The position numbers and the translations under genes were made by a program. This document shows positions 1 through 5,243 of a stretch of 5,243 nt of DNA, piece by piece; position 1 is the stretch's first letter; the number at the start of each line of letters is the position of its first letter. The notes under the pieces are model-generated. The model ran no database searches, had not been told where the DNA came from, and saw only the letters and a list, made by a program, of their open reading frames with translations. This DNA comes from Roseiflexaceae bacterium (GTDB taxonomy: Bacteria; Chloroflexota; Chloroflexia; Chloroflexales; Roseiflexaceae), in assembly GCA_947462525.1 (NCBI GenBank), contig CANHPK010000153.1:1-5243 (forward strand), in the 5' to 3' direction.

Positions 1-639
1 CACTTTGCAATATGCTTCGAAGGCACTACACATTTTGAGCAGACCAATCCACTCTGCGTGTTGCGGGCGGTCACGCCGCCAGCCAGCCTGCAAGGTACTC
101 ATATGTGCCTGCAGCACGGTCGCCGTGTTTGACACTCGTTCGACGGCACGTCCAATCTGGATATAATCCCACCCTTCGCCATGACGCATCGTTGCATCAG
201 TGATCCCTTGGAACAGGTGCGACCCGGACTTGATAAATCCATAAAACTGACTCGGCGCAGCACGCCATTGTTGTTGTTGGCACGTTGTCCGTGCTTCGAG
301 ATATAAGCGATTGATGTGTTCCCACATTTCTGACGAAATATGCTCACGCACTTGTCGGGCGTTTTCTCGAGCAGCAGTCAAGGTTGCCATAATCGAATCG
401 GCATAGTGTGCATCTGCCGTGACTTGGGCAATCACAGGGAGTGGATCGTGACTTCCTCTGCCTGCGTCATCATAGTGGAGCGCTTCCCAGAGCCGGAGCC
501 AGCGTTGTTGGGCCAAACTCGCATCGACATCAATGAGCTGGTGCAACGTGACATCGAGCAACCGCGCAGTATGCTCGGCGCGTTCTAGGTAACGGCTCAT
601 CCAATAGAGCGAATCAGCGACGCGACTCAACATCGCCAT
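1..639 (-). CDS. Alpha-E domain protein (DUF403 family), C-terminus cut off by the left window edge
   Basis: The reading frame starts at ATG 639-637 and stays open for 213 codons to base 1; the family is usually about 310 residues, so roughly the last third is missing. Family hallmarks are visible: SRVADSLYWMSRYLERAEHT at residues 5-24, RENARQVREHISSEMWEHIN at 91-110, GWDYIQIGRAVERVSNTATV at 156-175 and LLKMCSAFEAYCKV at 200-213, all in predicted helices. This is the all-helical alpha-E fold. Known for the family: it is almost always encoded beside a circularly permuted ATP-grasp protein and is predicted to work with it in ATP-dependent peptide ligation or modification; the precise reaction is unproven. 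The start is supported by GAGGAG seven bases upstream. A second ATG two codons later (633-631) is an alternative, since many homologues begin at MLSRVA. It lies four bases after the ATP-grasp gene and is probably translationally coupled to it. Probably cytoplasmic, as no signal peptide is seen. Confidence 0.93.
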   Translation of the reverse strand, partial: MAMLSRVADSLYWMSRYLERAEHTARLLDVTLHQLIDVDASLAQQRWLRLWEALHYDDAGRGSHDPLPVIAQVTADAHYADSIMATLTAARENARQVREHISSEMWEHINRLYLEARTTCQQQQWRAAPSQFYGFIKSGSHLFQGITDATMRHGEGWDYIQIGRAVERVSNTATVLQAHMSTLQAGWRRDRPQHAEWIGLLKMCSAFEAYCKV

Positions 640-643
640 AGGA

Positions 644-2089
644 TTACTCCTCGTACAAGACCCAGGTATCTTTGCTTCCGCCACCCTGTGATGAGTTCAC
701 GACCAATGATCCCCGCTTGAGTGCCACTCTGGTCAATCCGCCAGGGACAATGGTTACGTTCTCCCCATAGAGGATATAGGGCCGGAGGTCAACGTGTCGC
801 GCCTCGAGATGACCATCAATAATGCATGGTGCACGTGATAACTGCAGTGTCGGCTGTGCGATGTATCCGCGCGGGTCAGCAGTAATCCGTGCGGCAAAGT
901 CTGCTCGTTCTGCGGCCGTGCTGTGCGGTCCTATGAGCATCCCGTAGCCACCAGACTCACCGACTGCTTTGACGACGAGCGACGCCAGGTTATCGAGTAC
1001 ATGGGCACGTTGTTTCGCATCGTGCAGCAAGTACGTTTCGACATTGTTCAAAATGGGATCTTGGCCACTGTAATACCGAATCATAGCAGGCACATAAGCG
1101 TAGAGCGCTTTGTCATCGGCTATTCCGGTGCCGATTGCATTGGCAATCGCGACGTTCCCTGCGCGGTAGGCATGCATCAATCCCGGTACTCCGAGGATTG
1201 TGTCCGGACGGAAAATCAACGGGTCGATGAAATCGTCATCGATGCGACGATAGATCACATCGACGCGTTGCAACCCTTTCGTCGTACGCATCCAGACGAT
1301 GTTGTTCTGGGTCATCAAATCGCGACCTTCGACCAGATGAATGCCCATCTGCCGCGCCAAATAGGTATGTTCGAAATACGCAGAATTGTAGGACCCAGGT
1401 GTCAACAACACAATCGTTGGTTCGTTCGTATGTGGCGCGAGTGCACGCAACGTCGCCAATAATGCTTGGCCATAATGCTCGATGGGGCGTACGTTGTATT
1501 GTTCAAACAGCTGAGGAAAAACCCGTTTGCTCATCTGCCGATTCACCAACATGTAGGACACACCACTCGGCACGCGGAGATTATCCTCCAGCACCGCAAA
1601 CGAGCCGTCTGGCAGACGCACCAAGTCCGAGCCTGTCACATTGATGTACACATCCCGCGGCACACGTACACCGCGCATCTCACGCCGATACTGTCGACAG
1701 CTATACACCAAATCGCGCGGCACAATCCCATCGTTGAGGATGTGCTCGTCGTGATAGATGTCATGCAAAAACATGTTGAGTGCCGTGATGCGTTGGGTCA
1801 GCCCACGTTCGACGGTGCGCCATTCGGCATCGGTGATAATCCGTGGTACCAAATCAAACGGAAAGATTTTTTCTGTGCCGTCTTCGTGCCCATAGACGGT
1901 GAATGTCACACCTTGTGCCAAAAACGTATCGTCTGCCACCCGTTGCCGGTTGGCGAGCTCTTGGGGGTTGACCTGACTCATGCGTCGCAGCAACTCTTGG
2001 TATTGCAGACGTGCCTGGCCATCAGGCTGACGCATTTCGTCCCATGCGTGGTCGAGCACATAGTGTTGAAACATTTCTGTGTGTGGCAT
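644..2089 (-). CDS. Circularly permuted ATP-grasp type 2 protein (DUF404/DUF407 family, COG2308-like)
   Basis: This complete 481-residue protein is of typical length for the family. Conserved blocks in order: EKIFPFDLVPRII (73-85), GSFAVLEDNLRVPSG (162-176), LLTPGSYNSAYFEH (228-241), EGRDL (254-258), VIYRRIDDDFIDPL (278-291), VVKAVGESGGYGMLIGP (372-388, a glycine-rich nucleotide-binding type loop), RHVDLRPYIL (431-440) and SLVVNSSQGGGSKDTWVL (461-478). Acidic and basic residues expected for Mg-ATP binding (E168, D169, N170, R172, D284-D286, K374, E377) are present, so it looks active. The family is predicted to activate a carboxylate with ATP and form an amide or peptide bond; the substrate is unknown. 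An in-frame TAG at 2101-2099 forces the start to lie downstream of it. ATG 2089 has no clear ribosome binding site, and Met6 (2074-2072) is an alternative. It is first in an operon with the alpha-E gene; a transglutaminase-like gene often follows in relatives but cannot be checked here. Confidence 0.95.
   Translation of the reverse strand: MPHTEMFQHYVLDHAWDEMRQPDGQARLQYQELLRRMSQVNPQELANRQRVADDTFLAQGVTFTVYGHEDGTEKIFPFDLVPRIITDAEWRTVERGLTQRITALNMFLHDIYHDEHILNDGIVPRDLVYSCRQYRREMRGVRVPRDVYINVTGSDLVRLPDGSFAVLEDNLRVPSGVSYMLVNRQMSKRVFPQLFEQYNVRPIEHYGQALLATLRALAPHTNEPTIVLLTPGSYNSAYFEHTYLARQMGIHLVEGRDLMTQNNIVWMRTTKGLQRVDVIYRRIDDDFIDPLIFRPDTILGVPGLMHAYRAGNVAIANAIGTGIADDKALYAYVPAMIRYYSGQDPILNNVETYLLHDAKQRAHVLDNLASLVVKAVGESGGYGMLIGPHSTAAERADFAARITADPRGYIAQPTLQLSRAPCIIDGHLEARHVDLRPYILYGENVTIVPGGLTRVALKRGSLVVNSSQGGGSKDTWVLYEE
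647..652 (-). promoter_or_regulatory. Ribosome binding site of the alpha-E gene, inside the ATP-grasp coding sequence
   Basis: On the minus strand this reads GAGGAG, seven bases before the ATG at 639. It overlaps the last two sense codons (Glu-Glu) of the ATP-grasp gene. Ribosomes finishing the first gene would therefore sit on the start signal of the second, which fits translational coupling and a fixed ratio of the two partners. It supports ATG 639 as the alpha-E start. Confidence 0.8.
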
Positions 2090-2302
2090 ACGACTATTCT
2101 AGACGGTATTCATCCGTATTTCTATAGCATGTGTGCATAATGGAAATCGTGTGTGTTTGGATATTTTGCCACAAGTTTGTTGCCGTATACGAAGTCAAAA
2201 ACGGATTGCCCATGCTCGATTGTGTCCCGACGCTGGGTTGACGAGCTGCGCGTGCTTCACTATGATGACGTTGTACTGCTATTAGAAAGTTCGTGAGAAA
2301 AC
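2090..2302. promoter_or_regulatory. Divergent intergenic region between the ATP-grasp and AIM24 genes
   Basis: This 213-bp non-coding stretch must hold the promoters of both flanking operons. The rightward promoter is clear and is listed separately. For the leftward ATP-grasp operon I found no good -35/-10 pair. AT-rich stretches around 2122-2127 (TATAGA on the minus strand) and 2160-2168 are weak -10 candidates without a matching -35. No strong inverted repeat that would mark an operator, and no riboswitch-like structure, is evident by eye. Confidence 0.7.
2238..2266 (+). promoter_or_regulatory. Predicted sigma-70 type promoter of the AIM24 operon
   Basis: TTGACG at 2238-2243 (consensus TTGACA) and TATGAT at 2261-2266 (consensus TATAAT) are separated by exactly 17 bases. 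Each box differs from consensus at one position. Transcription would begin near 2272-2274, leaving an untranslated leader of about 30 bases before the ATG at 2303. It is well placed to drive the AIM24 gene and, by read-through, the HEPN-like gene. This is a match by eye and has not been scored against the genome. Confidence 0.7.
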
Positions 2303-3139
2303 ATGTCGATTACACACACACCAGCAACCGAATCGCGTATTGTGACCGAACGCATGAACGGAGCGCAGAGCTCTGTCGAAGTCATCGAATACACGCAGCT
2401 CGCAGGCAGCGACAATCTCGATGTTGCAGCCAAATTGTTCTACGCAAGCCAGGTAGGAATGCGCCTCAAACAAATAAAAATTCAACTCCAAAACGGCGCA
2501 GCACAGCTCGAGTCGGGTGTCATGCAATTTATGAAAGGCAACATCGACGCAGATACGACGCTCGGTGGGTTGGGTGGCCTCGCCAAAAAAATGCTGACCA
2601 ATGCACTCACGCAGGAGACGACCTTCCGTCCTCGCTATCGCGGTGTCGGTGACATCTATTGCGAACCGACGTTCGGTCATTTCATGCTCTTGGCGTTGTC
2701 CAACGAAGAAGCAATCATTGACAAAGGCTTGTTCTATGCTAGTGAAGGCACGATCGAAGTCGGTGTTGCCATGCAAAAGAACTTCTCTTCGGCCATGCTT
2801 GGTGGTGAAGGGTTATTCCAGACGAAGATTTCTGGCACCGGTTGGGCAGTAATGGCTATCCCAGTGCCTGCGTCAGAGGTTATCCGCTACACCCTCAACA
2901 ACGAAAAACTGAGTGTCGATGGGACCATCGCGCTGCTCCGCAAAGGCAATATCGAATATCGCGTCGAGAAGTCCAATAAATCGCTCCTCGGTTCGGCCAT
3001 CAGCGGCGAAGGTTTGCTCCAGACATTCACGGGAACGGGCGAGGTCTGGCTTGCGCCAACGCAATCGTTCTATACGCGCATGCATTCCGAAAGCCTGCAG
3101 AATCTCATCCGTACCCCTGGAAGTTCACACAACAAATAA
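2303..3139 (+). CDS. AIM24 family protein (DUF124/TIGR00266-like)
   Basis: This 278-residue protein of the AIM24 beta-sandwich family is somewhat longer than the common 220-230 residue form, owing to about 35 variable residues at the N-terminus. Family landmarks: the glycine-rich GGLGGLAKKML (88-98), ETTFRPRYRGVGDIYCEP (105-122), IIDKGLFYASEGTIEVGV (138-155) and the pair GEGLFQTKISGTG (168-180) / GEGLLQTFTGTGEVWLAP (235-252), which reflects the internal duplication of the fold. The family is named after a yeast mitochondrial protein needed for inner-membrane organisation; bacterial members have no settled function. No signal peptide or membrane segment is visible, so it is probably cytoplasmic. 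The start is firm: an in-frame TGA lies at 2294-2296, and ATG 2303 is the first start after it. The ribosome binding site is weak (GTGAG, 2293-2297). It is the first gene after the predicted promoter and is followed 59 bp later by the HEPN-like gene. Confidence 0.92.
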   Translation: MSITHTPATESRIVTERMNGAQSSVEVIEYTQLAGSDNLDVAAKLFYASQVGMRLKQIKIQLQNGAAQLESGVMQFMKGNIDADTTLGGLGGLAKKMLTNALTQETTFRPRYRGVGDIYCEPTFGHFMLLALSNEEAIIDKGLFYASEGTIEVGVAMQKNFSSAMLGGEGLFQTKISGTGWAVMAIPVPASEVIRYTLNNEKLSVDGTIALLRKGNIEYRVEKSNKSLLGSAISGEGLLQTFTGTGEVWLAPTQSFYTRMHSESLQNLIRTPGSSHNK

Positions 3140-3185
3140 GCACAGACCCTCACCGTGCGATGTACCTGTATGCGAAGCCTGAATG

Positions 3186-3191
3186 AAAGGA
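3186..3191 (+). promoter_or_regulatory. Ribosome binding site of the HEPN-like gene
   Basis: AAAGGA lies seven bases before ATG 3199. An in-frame TGA at 3184-3186 overlaps its first base, so the coding sequence cannot begin further upstream. Together these fix the start of the gene. Confidence 0.75.
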
Positions 3192-3198
3192 CCACGCA

Positions 3199-4143
3199 AT
3201 GCCACGTACCCCCAAAAACGCCGCTCCATTTGCATCCATCGAATCATGGCTCGAGGGCTACGGGAGTGACGATGTGACCGCCAAAGAGCACTTTGGTGCC
3301 ATCCCACCGGAACTCACCAAAAAAATCTCGCGCAAATTGACGTACTCAGGGGCCGAAGCACTGACAACCTGGCAGAATGTCTCGGTACAGCTCAAACTCT
3401 ATCAAGAGTCATTCGCGTCTGCATCAATGCGTACGGATCCGCGCCAATACTTCGCCAACATTGGGTTCTTTACCACCCTTGCATCATTATTCGAAGACCG
3501 TTTAAACTCGCTCTTTTCACATCGGAGCCAACTGACGTTCGGTACGGCATACAACGAAGAGACCGAAGTTCACGCATCTCTCCCGGTCAAAGCAGGTTTT
3601 TTGCGTGAATATGGCGACATCTCTGCCGAAGATCGCAGCGCCATCCTCGAGTACAGCAAATGGCGGAACGCCATCGCACACCAAGCGCACTACCACAACG
3701 ACATCCTCTGCGCAGAACTATTCAGTGCCGTACATGCGCTCTTCCTTGCGATGCAACGCATGCGCAACCGTCAAAAAACCATCCTCAAGAACGAATCCAA
3801 GTTGTTTCCCAGTCGAGAGGCGCAACGCACAGCGGTCGTTGCGTTTTGTGACAGCCTGAGTGGCCCAACCACACGGGCATTCCTCCATAGCCATCTGGGT
3901 GGTGGCGTCGGCGCGAAAGCACCCTTTCGCCATGGCGAGCCGTTGTATGTGGTACGCACAGCCAAATCGCCCAGAGTGATGCTCTGTGAGGGTCGGCACG
4001 TCGCACATATCAACACCTTCTACGCACTCAATGGGAGCCAATGGCAGGTGCCAGTGTTCGAGCAACAAAACACGGTCGTGTATACCGGCGTACATGCGGT
4101 GACGCTCCACGTCGTCGGCCGCGATGTAGAGCTGGTCTGCTAG
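3199..4143 (+). CDS. Uncharacterised protein with a HEPN-like helical domain and a beta-rich C-terminal region
   Basis: I do not recognise this 314-residue protein as a named family. Residues 1-60 are a variable N-terminal region. Residues 85-108 (a helix through FFTTLASLFEDRLNSLF) and 143-197 look helical. Between the later helices sits KWRNAIAHQ (154-162), giving R156-X4-H161 with a polar residue after the Arg. This is the pattern of the HEPN superfamily, many members of which are RNases in toxin-antitoxin and defence systems. The order fits HEPN: a long first helix, then RX4H leading into a long last helix (165-192). Residues 245-314 alternate short hydrophobic strands (PLYVVR, RVMLCE, WQVPVF, VVYTGVHAVTLHVV) and look like a small beta domain I cannot name. 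No signal peptide or membrane segment is seen. It lies 59 bp after the AIM24 gene with no terminator between, so the two are probably co-transcribed. The motif alone does not prove RNase activity; a non-catalytic helical protein is possible. That the gene is real is near certain; the HEPN call is moderate. Confidence 0.9.
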   Translation: MPRTPKNAAPFASIESWLEGYGSDDVTAKEHFGAIPPELTKKISRKLTYSGAEALTTWQNVSVQLKLYQESFASASMRTDPRQYFANIGFFTTLASLFEDRLNSLFSHRSQLTFGTAYNEETEVHASLPVKAGFLREYGDISAEDRSAILEYSKWRNAIAHQAHYHNDILCAELFSAVHALFLAMQRMRNRQKTILKNESKLFPSREAQRTAVVAFCDSLSGPTTRAFLHSHLGGGVGAKAPFRHGEPLYVVRTAKSPRVMLCEGRHVAHINTFYALNGSQWQVPVFEQQNTVVYTGVHAVTLHVVGRDVELVC

Positions 4144-4152
4144 GTTTATGCG

Positions 4153-4191
4153 AGAAAACACCCCCACGTACAGCGCGTGGGGGTGTTTTCT
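4153..4191. terminator. Bidirectional intrinsic terminator between convergent genes
   Basis: The arms 4153-4168 and 4176-4191 are perfect 16-bp inverted repeats with a seven-base loop (TACAGCG). The stem has a G+C core (CCCCCACG/CGTGGGGG) flanked by an A-tract and a T-tract (AAAACA, TGTTTTCT), so a U-rich 3' side forms on either strand. It begins 9 bases after the stop of the HEPN-like gene and 47 bases beyond the stop of the convergent beta-propeller gene. It should end both transcripts. Confidence 0.9.
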
Positions 4192-4238
4192 ATGGGCAAA
4201 GTGTTTCAGGAAGCGGGTAGGACGAACACGTTGGATGC

Positions 4239-5243
4239 TTATGGAGCGCCCGTATACGTCGACATCTGTGGATTCGTGATGATGGTTGTGTTGTTTGCCA
4301 TGACGAACTTCGTTGCGGTAATGACGAATCGTGAGGGCACAAATCCGTATTCACCGAAGAACCCAACGATTTTGGGTGTACTCCGCATGTCAAATGCAAA
4401 TACCATCCCGTAGTCGATTGCGGGATCTTTGCCGGTCACATAGAGGTATGAGCCACCCGGTGATAGTGCGAGATGATCGATCAGCATCAGTGGCATGCTG
4501 ATGGCATTGAGTGGGGTACTTGGTACCGTTTGAATCAGCAAATCTGACTCACGCATCGTCAGTCGCGTGACTCCGGTGGCTGTCGCCGCATACAGTTGAT
4601 GGTTGCGTGTCACTCCGTTGAAGGTGCTATGCAACGCGATGTCGGTGTATCGCAGTGTGCTGGTAAAGCGCGGTTGAACAACGAATGCATTGCCGGTGAA
4701 CCGCGCGGGGATGATATAGGATCCCGGTGCAAGTTCGGCGTTGTTCCCTATTGCAACAATACGAAATTCACTATTCGCGATGCTGATGAGTTTTGTTGGC
4801 GCACTCGGGAGCGCCATTTGTCGCGTGACAAAACGCGGCACATTCGGGTTCGCGACATTGATGACTTCGACCGTGCCATACGGGGCGTGGATGTTGGTAG
4901 GATTTGGCTTTGCTGAGCCGATGTACAGATATCGTCCGATCGCTAACAGCGCTGTAGGGTCGCTTGTAGCGATTGTGGTGAAGAATCCCGTCTGTACCGG
5001 CGTCCCACTCGAGACATCATACGTATACACACCCAATGTGTTCCATGTCATGCGGCCGATGACATACATCGTGTTGGGTGCTGCGATATTGCGAGTAATC
5101 GAAACAAAGTAATTCACCGGCAGCGTCGTTGTGTTGAGCACCGCCATGGTGGTTGCAGATAAACCATACAGATTGGGAGTACCACCCGTGCTTCTGCGGG
5201 CTGTATTAATGGTATAGATGGTGGCGTTGTCGAGAGAAATCGA
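4239..5243 (-). CDS. Beta-propeller-like protein, probably exported; N-terminus beyond the right window edge
   Basis: The frame is open from the right edge to a TAA at 4241-4239, giving 334 residues. The first Met (5147-5145) is very probably internal, because 32 codons before it are open and propeller-like in composition (for example NATIYTINTARRSTGG). The fragment repeats a blade-like pattern: a hydrophobic strand such as MYVIG, LYIGS, LYAAT or LYVTG, a loop, then VYTYDVSSGTP, VEVINVANPNVPRFV or VFAFDMRSTPKIVGFF. The V-x-x-I-D/N-V/M-xx-P form resembles LVIVD-type and related beta-propeller repeats; four or so blades can be made out. There is no cysteine in 334 residues, and Thr and Asn are abundant, which suits a secreted or surface protein. 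The signal peptide, if any, lies outside the window. LALSPGGSYLYVTG (residues 259-272 of the fragment) is also like WD40/YVTN-type blades, so the exact subfamily is open. The gene converges on the plus-strand operon and shares its terminator. Confidence 0.85.
   Translation of the reverse strand, partial: SISLDNATIYTINTARRSTGGTPNLYGLSATTMAVLNTTTLPVNYFVSITRNIAAPNTMYVIGRMTWNTLGVYTYDVSSGTPVQTGFFTTIATSDPTALLAIGRYLYIGSAKPNPTNIHAPYGTVEVINVANPNVPRFVTRQMALPSAPTKLISIANSEFRIVAIGNNAELAPGSYIIPARFTGNAFVVQPRFTSTLRYTDIALHSTFNGVTRNHQLYAATATGVTRLTMRESDLLIQTVPSTPLNAISMPLMLIDHLALSPGGSYLYVTGKDPAIDYGMVFAFDMRSTPKIVGFFGEYGFVPSRFVITATKFVMANNTTIITNPQMSTYTGAP

Noticed and set aside
99..588. 82-codon open frames on both strands near the left edge
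   Set aside because: Both overlap the alpha-E gene, whose frame reads through without a stop from 639 to 1 and carries conserved motifs. The short frames have no recognisable content.
923..2140. Long plus-strand open frames (up to 224 codons) opposite the ATP-grasp gene
   Set aside because: They lie antisense to a gene with clear family motifs along its whole length. Their translations (rich in His, Cys and Arg, with no recognisable domain) look like complement artefacts, and none has a ribosome binding site and context of its own.
2130..2160. GT-rich, partly symmetric sequence (GCATGTGTGCATAA and GTGTGTG) considered as an operator
   Set aside because: The symmetry is imperfect and GT-rich runs give such matches by chance. 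There is no second copy to support it as a binding site.
2282..2776. 164-codon minus-strand open frame opposite the start of the AIM24 gene
   Set aside because: It is antisense to the well-supported AIM24 reading frame and overlaps the predicted promoter-proximal region. Its composition is Cys/Phe/Arg-rich without a domain, so it is treated as a shadow.
3140..3198. Possible hairpin (GCAC...GTGC) between the AIM24 and HEPN-like genes
   Set aside because: The stem is only four base pairs with a long loop and no T-tract, so it is not a terminator and does not split the operon.
3718..4167. 149-codon minus-strand open frame opposite the HEPN-like gene
   Set aside because: Its start would lie inside the terminator stem and it is wholly antisense to a gene with a good ribosome binding site. 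No family is recognised in it.
4177..4413. 78-codon plus-strand open frame after the terminator
   Set aside because: It begins inside the right arm of the hairpin and runs antisense to the end of the beta-propeller gene. It has no ribosome binding site.

Overview
The window is ordinary bacterial chromosome at roughly 50-55% GC, densely coded, with five protein genes in three transcription units. The taxon cannot be fixed from this stretch. The combination of a circularly permuted ATP-grasp/alpha-E pair, an AIM24-family protein and a beta-propeller-like protein at this GC would suit a Chloroflexota bacterium (for example a Herpetosiphon-like one), but that is a low-confidence guess. No RNA gene, insertion sequence, CRISPR array or prophage feature is visible.

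Layout. On the minus strand, positions 2089 down to 1 hold a two-gene operon: a complete circularly permuted type-2 ATP-grasp protein (644-2089), then an alpha-E domain protein (1-639) that runs off the left edge. Four bases separate them, and the ribosome binding site of the second gene lies inside the last codons of the first. A 213-bp divergent intergenic region (2090-2302) follows, with a near-consensus sigma-70 promoter pointing right. On the plus strand come an AIM24-family protein (2303-3139) and, 59 bp later, an unrecognised 314-residue protein with a HEPN-like RNAIAH motif (3199-4143). A perfect 16-bp hairpin at 4153-4191 ends that unit. It probably also ends the convergent minus-strand gene (4239 to the right edge), which encodes a cysteine-free, beta-propeller-like, probably exported protein whose N-terminus lies outside the window.

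How the genes may work together. The ATP-grasp and alpha-E proteins are a well-known conserved pair, predicted to carry out ATP-dependent peptide-bond (amidoligase-type) chemistry. In many genomes the pair is joined by a transglutaminase-like protease and sometimes an Anbu-type proteasome relative. Any such partner here would lie left of position 1. The AIM24 and HEPN-like genes look co-transcribed, but their relation is not known. The HEPN-like protein is the least explained gene and the best candidate for something undescribed. I see no complete novel system beyond that.
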